DNA of 64,000 bases, taken from contig JAHHRA010000005.1 in assembly GCA_020026055.1 (NCBI GenBank), positions 10,179 to 74,178 of the forward strand. Reading direction: 5' to 3'. Within the stretch, counting starts at the first letter, position 1, and every line of letters begins with the position of its first letter. This DNA comes from Actinobacillus sp. (GTDB lineage Bacteria > Pseudomonadota > Gammaproteobacteria > Enterobacterales > Pasteurellaceae). This document shows positions 43,400-52,183 of this stretch, one piece after another. The position numbers and the translations under genes were made by a program. The notes below the pieces were generated by a model. That model ran no database searches and had not been told where the DNA came from. It saw nothing but the letters and a program-made list of their open reading frames with translations.

Positions 43400-44407
43400 T
43401 TAATTGATTTGAATATTGGCATTTTGGCGCAATAAATAAATCCAGTTTTTCTCCAGTACTCCTAATTTATCACGCATTAATATTTCATAAGCTTTCTGCA
43501 TATAAACATCATTAGTCACATTCTGTTGACGATTACCTATCACTTCTAAAATATGCCAGCCAAAAGTACTTTTGAAAGGCTGTGAAATTTTACCTTGGGG
43601 TGTCGATAAAATTGTTTTTGCAAAAGTTGGTGAATACATTTCAGGGAATTGGTAACCTAATTCACCGCCATTTGCACCCGATAAATAATCTTTTGAATAT
43701 TCTAATGCTGCTTTACCAAAACTTATTTTTTTATCCAAAATATCTTTGCGAATTTGCGTCAGTTTTGCTTTTGCTTCTTTATCGCTAAGCAGAGGGTTAG
43801 TAGTAAGTAAAATATGGCGTACATTATACTGTGTTGCAGTAATCGCCATATGCTTACCAGAAGCTTTTGTTTCTTCTTCTAATTTTGCTGCTAATGCCTG
43901 AAGTTCATTACGATTAATACTTTGTCGTAATATATTTACTTCTTGACCAATAATTTGACTACGTAATGTTGCCAATTGAATTTGCCGATATAGCCCTGGT
44001 GCAATTTGCTCAGCAAGACGAGCACGATATTGTTCAAGATTGACACCTTCTTGTGTCAAAACAACAATGAACTGTCCATAACTCATGCCATTGTGTTGTG
44101 CAATTAACTGCATTTGACGTTCAATTTCTTGGTTGAGAATTTGTTGAAATTGTTGAGGAGGCACAGTAATCTTTGATTGTTGCAAGGTTGTTTCTATCAA
44201 TGCTTGGTTAATTAACTCATCTAATGCTTTCTGACGTGCAACAGGTGTTGCACTACGATTTTTCAATAATTGATTGACTTGACTCTGTAAGATCGGTGCT
44301 CCATTTACGCTTGCTACAACACGATCTCCTAAAGGTTGTGCATTTGCATAAAAAGTAGAAAATCCTACGCAGGAAATACAAAATATTTGAAATATTTTTT
44401 TTCTCAT
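43400..44407 (-). CDS. surA: Periplasmic chaperone/peptidyl-prolyl isomerase SurA (single parvulin domain)
   Basis: A 335-residue periplasmic chaperone for outer-membrane proteins. It has a signal peptide (about residues 1-23), an N-terminal helical chaperone core (ILQSQVNQLLKNRSA and the QALIETTLQ region) and one PpiC/parvulin domain (VRHILLTTNPLL to FGWHILEVIGNR, about 195-305). E. coli SurA is 428 aa with two parvulin domains; the Pasteurellaceae form has only one, as here. Confidence 0.93.
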   Translation of the reverse strand: MRKKIFQIFCISCVGFSTFYANAQPLGDRVVASVNGAPILQSQVNQLLKNRSATPVARQKALDELINQALIETTLQQSKITVPPQQFQQILNQEIERQMQLIAQHNGMSYGQFIVVLTQEGVNLEQYRARLAEQIAPGLYRQIQLATLRSQIIGQEVNILRQSINRNELQALAAKLEEETKASGKHMAITATQYNVRHILLTTNPLLSDKEAKAKLTQIRKDILDKKISFGKAALEYSKDYLSGANGGELGYQFPEMYSPTFAKTILSTPQGKISQPFKSTFGWHILEVIGNRQQNVTNDVYMQKAYEILMRDKLGVLEKNWIYLLRQNANIQIN

Positions 44408-44462
44408 CAGCTTTCTTCCTAAAAATTTACTTTCTGTTTAGAATAAAATTCAAATAAAAAGT

Positions 44463-45008
44463 TCAGTTATTTTCTGTTAGTAACACAGCATCATAAAAAC
44501 CATCAGAACGCTCAGTATGAACCTGAACTTCTTCTTGGCGTGTTGTAGCAACACTTTTTCCAACATAATCAGCCCGAATAGGGAGTTCACGATGCCCTCG
44601 ATCAATAAGTGCAACTAATTTAATCCGTTTAGCTCGACCAAAATCAATAAGTGCATCTAAAGCCGCACGAATAGTACGTCCAGTGAATAAAACATCATCA
44701 ACTAAAATGACAGTCTTATTATCAATATTAATAAAACTCGTTGCACCACAATAAGTTGGATAAAGTTCTTCGTGCTCATCTGAGAAATCATCACGGTAGA
44801 GCGTGATGTCCAAATCAAAAGCAGGTAAGTGTTGCCCTGTTAGTTTTTGGATATGTTCTCTCAATAAATGAGCAATATCTGCCCCTCTTCTTTTAATGCC
44901 AACAATGACTAGAGATGACAATTCCGTATGCTCTTCAACTATTTCATGAGCAATTCTAGAAACTGTATGCAGAAATTGAGAGCTATCAATAATATTTTGT
45001 TTACTCAT
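44463..45008 (-). CDS. pyrR: PyrR bifunctional protein (uracil phosphoribosyltransferase / regulator)
   Basis: A 181-residue type I phosphoribosyltransferase with the PRPP-binding VILVDDVLFTGRTIRAAL motif and a flexible hood LYRDDFS. PyrR proteins in Gram-positives attenuate pyr operons; in gammaproteobacteria the uracil phosphoribosyltransferase activity is the safer expectation. The ATG at 45008 is chosen because GAGGAAAT lies just upstream; the longer frame runs into the end of mutH. Confidence 0.92.
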   Translation of the reverse strand: MSKQNIIDSSQFLHTVSRIAHEIVEEHTELSSLVIVGIKRRGADIAHLLREHIQKLTGQHLPAFDLDITLYRDDFSDEHEELYPTYCGATSFINIDNKTVILVDDVLFTGRTIRAALDALIDFGRAKRIKLVALIDRGHRELPIRADYVGKSVATTRQEEVQVHTERSDGFYDAVLLTENN

Positions 45009-45063
45009 CGCTATTTCCTCATATAATATTTTCTGGACATTATAGCCTAAATTCCACAAATTT

Positions 45064-45741
45064 TTATCGTTCAAGATAATTTTGCAAAATCATCTGTGTA
45101 AATTGTTTACGTAAATAAAATCCAAGTGGTAAAGTTTTTATAGTTTCCCCTCGCTCATTAATACCTGTCGTTAATGCTCGGCTGTTCGCTGCTTTTGGTC
45201 TTAACTGAAGCACTTCTCCTAATGTTGCATCAATCTCTTGCACTCGTCCTAGAATAATGTAATCCATAAGTTCCTCCCAATCTCGTTTTAATAAACGCTC
45301 TTGTTCTGCATTTGGCTGCCACAAAATAGGCGAACCAATTCGACGCAAAGCAAGTGGAACATCTCGACTACCTTCAACAGGGATCCATAGCACTTTTGCT
45401 AATTTATAGCGTACATGACTCGTTTCCCAAATTAATCCTGTTGTCTGAGTTAAGGGAGCTAAACTGACAAAAGTTGTTTCTAATATTTTGCCATTTTTGT
45501 CTATAGGTAGAGTTTTAAGTTCAATACCTAAAGATTGAAAATCACGTTCCGCTTTACTTCCAGCAGTTGCACCTAATGCTATTTCAATCAAATGACCAAC
45601 CCAACCTTTATAACGATTCAAACTTTCAGGCACAATTAACTGGAATACTTCTGCAACTTCAGCAAAAGTTAATCCAGCAATTGCCCATGCTCGTTTAAGG
45701 AGTTCTGCCTCATTAGTTGGAGCAGAGTATTTTATTGTCAC
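45064..45741 (-). CDS. mutH: DNA mismatch repair endonuclease MutH
   Basis: A 225-residue type II-like nuclease that nicks the unmethylated strand at hemimethylated GATC after MutS/MutL activation. Catalytic Asp67, Glu74 and Lys76 (RDFQSLGIELKTLP) correspond to E. coli D70, E77 and K79. It uses a GTG start with AGAGGG upstream. Its presence implies a Dam methylase elsewhere. pyrR begins 55 nt past its stop on the same strand. Confidence 0.96.
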   Translation of the reverse strand: MTIKYSAPTNEAELLKRAWAIAGLTFAEVAEVFQLIVPESLNRYKGWVGHLIEIALGATAGSKAERDFQSLGIELKTLPIDKNGKILETTFVSLAPLTQTTGLIWETSHVRYKLAKVLWIPVEGSRDVPLALRRIGSPILWQPNAEQERLLKRDWEELMDYIILGRVQEIDATLGEVLQLRPKAANSRALTTGINERGETIKTLPLGFYLRKQFTQMILQNYLER

Positions 45742-45788
45742 ATATCCCTCTTACAAAAACGCACTGAAAACGGTACGTTAGTGATTTT

Positions 45789-46433
45789 TTAACAACAGTA
45801 TTTTTCCCGATAAGCCACTAAATCTTCGATAGTCATTACGGGGTAATTAAATTTCTGAGCAAAGTCAATGATTTCTATAGTTCGTGCCATTGAACCATCT
45901 TCATTAGTAATTTCACAAATAACTCCTGCAGGTTTAAATCCAGCTATTTTTGCTAAATCAACTGCTGCTTCTGTATGTCCGCGCCGAACTAATACGCCGC
46001 CTGTTTTCGCACGTAATGGAAAAATATGTCCTGGACGATTTAAATCACTTGGTAGAGCATTATCAGCTATAGCAGTTTTGATTGTCGTCACTCGATCGCT
46101 TGCACTTACGCCCGTAGTCACGCCTTGCGATGCTTCAATAGTCACAGTAAATGCTGTATGGTTAACACAATTATTATTTTCAACCATTGCTGGCAGATCT
46201 AATTGCTGGCAATGTTCATCAGTTAAACAAAGGCAGACAATACCGCTACCATAACGAATAAGTTGTGCCATTTGTGATACTGTGATTGTTTCAGCTGGAA
46301 AAATAAGATCACCTTCATTTTCACGATTTTCATCATCTAGCACAAGAACTCCTTTTCCCGCTTTTAAAGCGTCAAGAGCACGCTCAACACGTTCTTCTGA
46401 TGTTCCAAATGAAGATAAGATGGACTGATTCAT
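45789..46433 (-). CDS. ribB: 3,4-dihydroxy-2-butanone 4-phosphate synthase
   Basis: A 214-residue enzyme of riboflavin synthesis converting ribulose-5-phosphate to the four-carbon precursor of lumazine. It has the metal-binding DDENRENEGDLIFPAE loop, the RPGHIFPL motif and the RRGHTEAAVDLAKIAG segment. It is the stand-alone RibB type (no GTP cyclohydrolase domain). It is preceded by an FMN riboswitch with an intrinsic terminator, so its expression should fall when FMN is plentiful. Confidence 0.97.
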   Translation of the reverse strand: MNQSILSSFGTSEERVERALDALKAGKGVLVLDDENRENEGDLIFPAETITVSQMAQLIRYGSGIVCLCLTDEHCQQLDLPAMVENNNCVNHTAFTVTIEASQGVTTGVSASDRVTTIKTAIADNALPSDLNRPGHIFPLRAKTGGVLVRRGHTEAAVDLAKIAGFKPAGVICEITNEDGSMARTIEIIDFAQKFNYPVMTIEDLVAYREKYCC

Positions 46434-46482
46434 AGTAAAATTTCCTTCAAATAAATTGTCATACTTGAATCAGGGCTTGATA

Positions 46483-46530
46483 GAAAAAGTAAAAAGATAA
46501 CAAAATCTTGAGCAAAAGATTCTGTTATTA
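46483..46530 (-). terminator. Expression-platform terminator of the ribB FMN riboswitch
   Basis: On the minus strand ATAACAGAATCTT and AAGATTTTGTTAT (46516-46528 / 46497-46509) form a stem followed by CTTTTTACTTTTTC. It lies between the aptamer and the ribB start, suggesting control by transcription termination. Confidence 0.75.
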
Positions 46531-46540
46531 GTCAATAATT

Positions 46541-46678
46541 CTCTTTCATCCAGACTGTTACTGTCGGCTTTGGATTTTCACCAAATCTGCTGTCTTTGCT
46601 GTAGCAAACGCTCGTGGGCTCATTTTAAAACGGTTCAAAACTTACCACCGGTAGGGAATTACACCCTGCCCTGAGAAT
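46541..46678 (-). promoter_or_regulatory. FMN riboswitch (RFN element) of ribB
   Basis: On the minus strand the conserved RFN blocks are present in order: CAGGGCAGGGTG, AATTCCCTACCGGTGGTA, GAGCCCACGAGCG, CAGATTTGGTG-AAATCCAAAGCCGACAG and GTCTGGATGAAAGAGAA. It ends 108 nt before ribB. Confidence 0.95.
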
Positions 46679-46876
46679 TTGCATAGTATAACCCAATTCT
46701 TTGATAAAAGAAGTGTCTTTCTGTTTCAAACAAATGAGAAAAAATTTTTATTTAACGTTAGGATTGCATACAATAGTCGTCCGCTATTTATTTAAAATGC
46801 ATTAGCTTAAATTTTATTATAAGAAAAAACTTAATGCTCAAAACAGATTTCTCATTCTCAACTAAGGAAAATATGT

Positions 46877-48136
46877 ATGACGGATTTTTCATACTTACAA
46901 ACTAAGCGTAAGCAACTCAAGTTGAAAGTAAATGATGTTTGTCAAAAAGCACAAGTTACTCGTGCTTATTTCAATCAATTAGTGAGTGGCAAAATTAAAA
47001 ATCCAAGTGCGATAAAACTCCAAGCATTACATCGTGTATTAAAAATTAATGAAGAAATTTTTATCCGCAAAGTTGGCGTGATCTTTGGTAAGTTTTACCC
47101 TGTCCATACTGGGCATATCAATATGATTTATGAAGCTTTTAGTAAAGTAGACGAATTACACGTTGTTATTTGTAGTGATACTAAACGAGATCTACAACTT
47201 TTCCTTGATAGTAAGATGAAAAAAATGCCAACAGTACAAGATCGTTTACGTTGGATGCAACAAATTTTCAAGTATCAAAAAGGACAAATTTTCATCCATC
47301 ATCTTATTGAAGATGGTTTACCAAGTTACCCTAATGGCTGGCAGGGCTGGACAGAGCGCGTTAAAACACTATTTGAAGAAAAGCATTTTTACCCTTCTGT
47401 CGTCTTTAGTAGTGAAATTCAAGATAAGGTACCTTATGAAAAATATCTTAATTTACAAGTAGAGCTTGTTGATCCTCAACGTCATTTTTTTAATGTATCC
47501 GCCACTAAAATCCGCAACAATCCTTTCCAATACTGGAAATTTATTCCCAAAGAAGTACGCCCTTTCTTTGTTAAAACAATTGCTATCTTAGGTGGTGAAA
47601 GTAGTGGTAAATCAGTGTTAGTGAGTAAATTAGCCAATGTGTTTAATACAACATCAGCTTGGGAATATGGACGTGAATTCGTATTTGAAAAGCTAGGTGG
47701 TGATGAACAAGCAATGCAATATTCAGATTATCCTCAAATGGCAATTGGGCATCAACATTATATTGATTATGCCTTACGTCACGCTCATAAAGTTGCACTT
47801 GTTGATACAGATTTTATTACTACACAAGCTTTTTGTATTCAATATGAAGGAAAGCCTCACCCCTTTTTAGACTCGATGATTAAAGAATATCCTTTTGATG
47901 TCACTATTTTATTGAATAATAACACTAAATGGGTTAATGATGGTTTACGCTCATTAGGAAACCCAAAACAACGTCAACAATTCCAAGATCTATTAAAAAA
48001 ACTATTACATAGATACAATGTACCTTACATTGAAATTAAATCACCGAGCTACTTGGAACGTTACAATCAAGTAAAAGTTATTGTAGAAAAAATTCTTAAT
48101 AATGAAGAGATTGATTCTTTATTCACGCGGGAGTAA
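46877..48136 (+). CDS. nadR: Trifunctional NAD biosynthesis protein NadR
   Basis: A 419-residue protein with three parts. An N-terminal helix-turn-helix (about residues 1-55) is followed by an NMN adenylyltransferase domain with FGKFYPVHTGHINMIYEAF and SATKIRNNP (about 62-225), and a ribosylnicotinamide kinase domain with the P-loop GGESSGKS (about 235-400). It phosphorylates imported nicotinamide riboside to NMN and adenylates it to NAD, the salvage route used by NAD-dependent Pasteurellaceae. A phosphoesterase gene follows after 3 nt. Confidence 0.96.
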   Translation: MTDFSYLQTKRKQLKLKVNDVCQKAQVTRAYFNQLVSGKIKNPSAIKLQALHRVLKINEEIFIRKVGVIFGKFYPVHTGHINMIYEAFSKVDELHVVICSDTKRDLQLFLDSKMKKMPTVQDRLRWMQQIFKYQKGQIFIHHLIEDGLPSYPNGWQGWTERVKTLFEEKHFYPSVVFSSEIQDKVPYEKYLNLQVELVDPQRHFFNVSATKIRNNPFQYWKFIPKEVRPFFVKTIAILGGESSGKSVLVSKLANVFNTTSAWEYGREFVFEKLGGDEQAMQYSDYPQMAIGHQHYIDYALRHAHKVALVDTDFITTQAFCIQYEGKPHPFLDSMIKEYPFDVTILLNNNTKWVNDGLRSLGNPKQRQQFQDLLKKLLHRYNVPYIEIKSPSYLERYNQVKVIVEKILNNEEIDSLFTRE

Positions 48137-48139
48137 CTA

Positions 48140-48829
48140 ATGATTTTGTTCGCAGGAGATCCTCACGGTAAATTCGAACACTTATTTCCTTTTCTAAAAC
48201 CTGATGAAAATGGTCAGCTTCCTGCTGTTATTTTACTAGGTGATATTCAAATTCATTCACCAAATGAATTAGAAGAGTTAGCGAACCTTTGTGAACTTTG
48301 GTTTATTCACGGGAATCACGATAACGACACTCCAGAAATTTACGATGCGTTATGGCATGATAAATGGCGTAATCGTAATTTACATAAAAAAGTACAAACG
48401 ATCCGAGGTGTCCGCATTGCAGGTTTAGGTGGTATATTTCGTGGCAAAATTTGGATGCCTCCAAATAAGCCATTGTACATAGATCCGATTCATTTCTGTC
48501 AGTATTGCCCGCCCGAAAATTTATGGCGTCAAGGCTTACCATTACGCCATCGTGTGACTATTTTCCCTTCTGATATTGAAACTTTAGCTTTACAAAAAGC
48601 AGATATTCTTGTTACGCATGAAGCACCAAAGCCTCATCCACAAGGTTTTTCTGTTTTAAACAAACTCGCTGACAAAATGTGTATAAAACATATTTTCCAC
48701 GGTCATCATCACGAAACTTATCTTTATCCAGATGAAGACAAGTATGCATATAAGGTTACAAATGTCGGATTTCGCGGTCTTAGCGATATAAATGGACATT
48801 GTTTACTGACCAACAATGATAACCATTAA
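48140..48829 (+). CDS. Metallophosphoesterase co-transcribed with nadR
   Basis: A 229-residue calcineurin-like phosphoesterase. The metal-binding motifs are visible: GDPHG (Asp7, His9), LLGDIQ (Asp34, with the usual following DR missing), GNHD (about residue 55), a THEAP histidine (about 155) and GHHHET (about 193). It has no signal peptide, so it acts in the cytoplasm. The gene starts 3 nt after the nadR stop with GGGAG as ribosome site, so it is almost certainly in the same transcript. The substrate is unknown; the context suggests a nucleotide or pyridine nucleotide. Confidence 0.85.
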   Translation: MILFAGDPHGKFEHLFPFLKPDENGQLPAVILLGDIQIHSPNELEELANLCELWFIHGNHDNDTPEIYDALWHDKWRNRNLHKKVQTIRGVRIAGLGGIFRGKIWMPPNKPLYIDPIHFCQYCPPENLWRQGLPLRHRVTIFPSDIETLALQKADILVTHEAPKPHPQGFSVLNKLADKMCIKHIFHGHHHETYLYPDEDKYAYKVTNVGFRGLSDINGHCLLTNNDNH

Positions 48830-48919
48830 GTTTACGTTTTCAATTTATTTATGAGATGCTATTTGTTCTATTTGGATATGTTCTGCCGATAACTAATGTT
48901 CAAATACTTTGTATTTTTA

Positions 48920-48945
48920 GGAAAATTTTTCGAAAATCGAAGCGT
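48920..48945. repeat. Single degenerate dispersed unit upstream of mutT
   Basis: GGAAAATTTTTC, then an A-rich tract, then AAGCGT. It is a weaker single copy of the family with a changed core, 3' to the mutT stop. Confidence 0.4.
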
Positions 48946-48946
48946 A

Positions 48947-49348
48947 TTATTTATGCTGACACAACTTCTGAATAAGTTGATAGTTCGCAGGAGGAAAACT
49001 GCCCACATCTAAATCAGATTGATTTATCCACATGCCCATTTGCCCTTCACGTCCGAAAGGCTCATTCACCCATTCCTCAACAAGGTAAAAATAAAATTCA
49101 ATCACTTTATGTGAGTAATCATAAGCAAAATGTTCAAATAACGTCGCATTTAAAACTTGGATGCCAACTTCTTCTTCCAATTCTCTATCTAAGGCTTGAC
49201 GTGGTGTCTCACCGATTTTTATTTTCCCGCCTGGAAATTCTAATGCTTGTGCAAAATCTTTACCTTCTAAACGTTGAGTAAGATAAATCTGACCAAGTGC
49301 ATTACGAATAATGCCTGCAGCAACTTGAAATTGTGGTTTATTGACCAT
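48947..49348 (-). CDS. mutT: 8-oxo-dGTP diphosphatase MutT
   Basis: A 133-residue Nudix hydrolase that removes oxidised guanine nucleotides. The complete Nudix box G-x5-E-x7-REUxEExGU is present as GGKIKIGETPRQALDRELEEEVGI (about residues 40-63). It lies directly downstream of secA in the same direction, as in E. coli, but behind the secA terminator. Confidence 0.95.
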   Translation of the reverse strand: MVNKPQFQVAAGIIRNALGQIYLTQRLEGKDFAQALEFPGGKIKIGETPRQALDRELEEEVGIQVLNATLFEHFAYDYSHKVIEFYFYLVEEWVNEPFGREGQMGMWINQSDLDVGSFPPANYQLIQKLCQHK

Positions 49349-49365
49349 TTTTATTAACTCCTAAA

Positions 49366-49394
49366 ATAAAAAACGGTAAGCAAAAAGCTTACCG
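49366..49394 (-). terminator. Terminator of secA
   Basis: CGGTAAGC (49374-49381) / GCTTACCG (49387-49394) with a T-run on the minus strand, 12 nt past the secA stop. Confidence 0.85.
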
Positions 49395-49406
49395 CTTTAT
49401 TCATTA

Positions 49407-52097
49407 TTAACTAAATTTCTTTGTTCGACTTCCGCAACAATATTTATATTTTTTGCCACTACCACAAGGACAGGATTCATTACGCCCAACTTTAGCATTC
49501 ATATTTTCTATTTTATGCTCGTTGTTAGTGTAATAATTAGCTGCTTGATTTTCAGCTTCTGCTTGTAATGCGGCTTCCGCTGCTCGAACTTCTTCTTCAC
49601 TACGCACTTGAACACGACTTAACGTACTAATTACACTCAGCTTTAATGCATCAAGCATATCAGTAAACATTTGGAAAGATTCACGTTTATATTCTTGTTT
49701 TGGATCTTTTTGAGCATAACCCCGCAAATGAATACCTCGACGTAAATGATCCATCGCAGAAAGATGCTCTTTCCAAAGCTCATCTAAAGTTTGTAACATA
49801 ACGCCCTTTTCAAACTGACGCATCATTTCTTCGCCTACGAGTGCTTCTTTCGCTTTGTATTCTTCCACTGCTGCTTCAAGGATCCGCTCGCGTAATTTTT
49901 CTTCATCTATACAGTGATCTTTTTCGATCCAATCCACTAATGGTAAGTCCAAACCAAAGTCTTGTTTTAACCGTGTTTCTAATGCAGGTACATCCCACAT
50001 TTCTTCTACAGATTGAGGTGGAATATATTCATCTATGATTTGATTAAAAACATCATTACGAATCGCATTCACACTCTCAGCGAGATTGTCGTTATCAAGC
50101 AATTTATTACGTTGTGCATAAATCGCATGACGTTGATCATTCGCGACGTCGTCAAATTCGAGCAAATTTTTCCGTCCGTCAAAGTTGTAATTCTCGACTT
50201 TAGCTTGTGCCGATGCGATCACTTTTGCTAACATTTTTGATTCCATTCCTTCTCCAGGCGTATTAAATGCTTTACGCATCAAGCTTAATTTACTTTCATT
50301 GAGGTATATACGCATAAGGGCATCATCCAGAGAAAGATAGAAGCGGCTTGAGCCTGGATCACCTTGACGACCTGAACGTCCCCGTAATTGGTTATCAATT
50401 CGTCGTGATTCATGACGTTCAGTGCCAATAATATGCAAGCCACCTGCTGCTTTCACTATATCGTGGCGTTTTTGCCATTCTGTTTTAATCGCTTCGATCT
50501 GTGCTGGAGTTGGATTTTCTAGTTTTTCTACCTCCACTTTCCAATTTCCTCCAAGCACAATATCCGTTCCTCGACCAGCCATATTAGTAGCAATAGTCAC
50601 TGCAGCAGGTGCTCCTGCATTTGCGATAATTTCCGCTTCTTGAGCATGGAATTTAGCATTTAATACATTATGTGCAATACCTACTTTTTGCAAAGCTTTG
50701 GATAAGGCTTCGGATTTTTCAATTGACGCTGTACCGATCAATACAGGCTGGTTCCTTTTTATACATTCTTTAACGTCTTCAATAATTGCATCAAATTTGT
50801 ATTGTTCATTTTCGAACATAATATCTGTAAAATCATTACGTTGAATTGGACGATTTGTTGGGATGACAACAGTTTCTAGACCATAAATTTGTTGAAATTC
50901 AAAAGCTTCTGTGTCAGCGGTTCCTGTCATTCCCGCTAGCTTTTCATAAAGACGGAAATAATTCTGGTAAGTAATTGAAGCAACTGTTTGATTTTCACCT
51001 TGAATTTTTACTCCTTCTTTAGCTTCTATTGCTTGGTGCAATCCATCTGACCAACGACGACCTGCCATTGTACGTCCTGTATGTTCATCGACAATAACAA
51101 CTTCACCATTCTTAACGATATAGTCAACATCTTTTTCAAATAAAGTATTCGCACGTAAAGCTGCGTAAACGTGGTGTAAAAGTACGATATTAACAGGCGA
51201 ATAAAGCGTATCATTTTCTGCCATTAAACCTTCTTTCACTAATAACTGCTCTACTTTTTCTTGTCCACGTTCAGTTAAATGTGCTTGTTTATTTTTTAAA
51301 TCCAAACTGTAATCGCCTGTACCTTGGTATTCTTCACTATCCTCTTTATCTTGTTTGATTAAATGAGGAATAATTTTGTTGATAGTGATATAAAGTTCAC
51401 TGCTATCTTCAGCAGGACCTGAAATAATAAGTGGTGTGCGAGCCTCATCAATTAAGATAGAGTCTACTTCATCGACTAATGCATAATGCAATTCACGTTG
51501 GCAACGATCTTCTGAGCGATGTGCTAAATTGTCACGTAAATAATCAAATCCTAGCTCACTATTAGTCGCATAAGTAATATCTGCGGCATAGGCAGCACGC
51601 TTTTGTTCTGACGACATACCAGGAATATTGACACCTACAGTCATTCCTAAAAATTCAAACAGTGGGCGATTAGTATCTGCGTCACGACTTGCTAAATAAT
51701 CGTTTACAGTAACAACATGCACACCTTTGCCTGTTAATGCGTTCAAATAACAAGGTAAAGTTGCAGTTAGCGTTTTACCCTCACCTGTCCGCATCTCTGC
51801 AATACAACGATCATTTAACACCATCCCACCCACAAGTTGGACATCGAACGGACGCATACCGAGTACTCGTTTACTCGCCTCACGAACAGTAGCAAAAGCC
51901 TCGGGTAAAATATGTTCTAATTTTTCTCCCTGCTCTAAACGCGTTCGGAATTCAGCTGTTTTTGCTTTTAATTCTTCATCAGTCAGCTCAATAAATTGAG
52001 ATTCTAATTTATTTATTTGTAATACTTTCTTGTTTAATTGACGTAAGATGCGATCGTTTCGACTACCGAACACTTTCGCCACTATTGTTCTTAACAT
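49407..52097 (-). CDS. secA: Preprotein translocase ATPase SecA
   Basis: An 896-residue motor that drives Sec-dependent export. It has nucleotide-binding domain 1 with MRTGEGKTL (Walker A, about residue 103) and DEVDSILIDEART (Walker B), a preprotein crosslinking domain, nucleotide-binding domain 2 with NMAGRGTDI and QLRGRSGRQGDPG, a helical scaffold and the C-terminal zinc site CPCGSGKKYKYCCG that binds SecB. A SecM-like leader gene lies 86 nt upstream on the same strand. I expect regulation by arrest of that leader. Confidence 0.98.
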   Translation of the reverse strand: MLRTIVAKVFGSRNDRILRQLNKKVLQINKLESQFIELTDEELKAKTAEFRTRLEQGEKLEHILPEAFATVREASKRVLGMRPFDVQLVGGMVLNDRCIAEMRTGEGKTLTATLPCYLNALTGKGVHVVTVNDYLASRDADTNRPLFEFLGMTVGVNIPGMSSEQKRAAYAADITYATNSELGFDYLRDNLAHRSEDRCQRELHYALVDEVDSILIDEARTPLIISGPAEDSSELYITINKIIPHLIKQDKEDSEEYQGTGDYSLDLKNKQAHLTERGQEKVEQLLVKEGLMAENDTLYSPVNIVLLHHVYAALRANTLFEKDVDYIVKNGEVVIVDEHTGRTMAGRRWSDGLHQAIEAKEGVKIQGENQTVASITYQNYFRLYEKLAGMTGTADTEAFEFQQIYGLETVVIPTNRPIQRNDFTDIMFENEQYKFDAIIEDVKECIKRNQPVLIGTASIEKSEALSKALQKVGIAHNVLNAKFHAQEAEIIANAGAPAAVTIATNMAGRGTDIVLGGNWKVEVEKLENPTPAQIEAIKTEWQKRHDIVKAAGGLHIIGTERHESRRIDNQLRGRSGRQGDPGSSRFYLSLDDALMRIYLNESKLSLMRKAFNTPGEGMESKMLAKVIASAQAKVENYNFDGRKNLLEFDDVANDQRHAIYAQRNKLLDNDNLAESVNAIRNDVFNQIIDEYIPPQSVEEMWDVPALETRLKQDFGLDLPLVDWIEKDHCIDEEKLRERILEAAVEEYKAKEALVGEEMMRQFEKGVMLQTLDELWKEHLSAMDHLRRGIHLRGYAQKDPKQEYKRESFQMFTDMLDALKLSVISTLSRVQVRSEEEVRAAEAALQAEAENQAANYYTNNEHKIENMNAKVGRNESCPCGSGKKYKYCCGSRTKKFS

Positions 52098-52131
52098 AAT
52101 TTTCTCTTTAAATAATAAATAAAACGGACTC

Positions 52132-52148
52132 TGCTAAGCAGATTAGCA
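52132..52148 (-). promoter_or_regulatory. Small stem-loop between the SecM-like gene and secA
   Basis: TGCTAA / TTAGCA with a 5-nt loop, 35 nt after the leader stop. It overlaps an alternative TCTGC/GCAGA pairing, so two competing folds are possible. Confidence 0.4.
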
Positions 52149-52183
52149 AAAAAATAGTAAAAAATAATAAAATTAAAGTGTAC

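Noticed and set aside
45008..45074. Longer pyrR start overlapping the mutH end
   Set aside because: The extension has no family similarity, and the ATG at 45008 carries a GAGGAAAT ribosome site.
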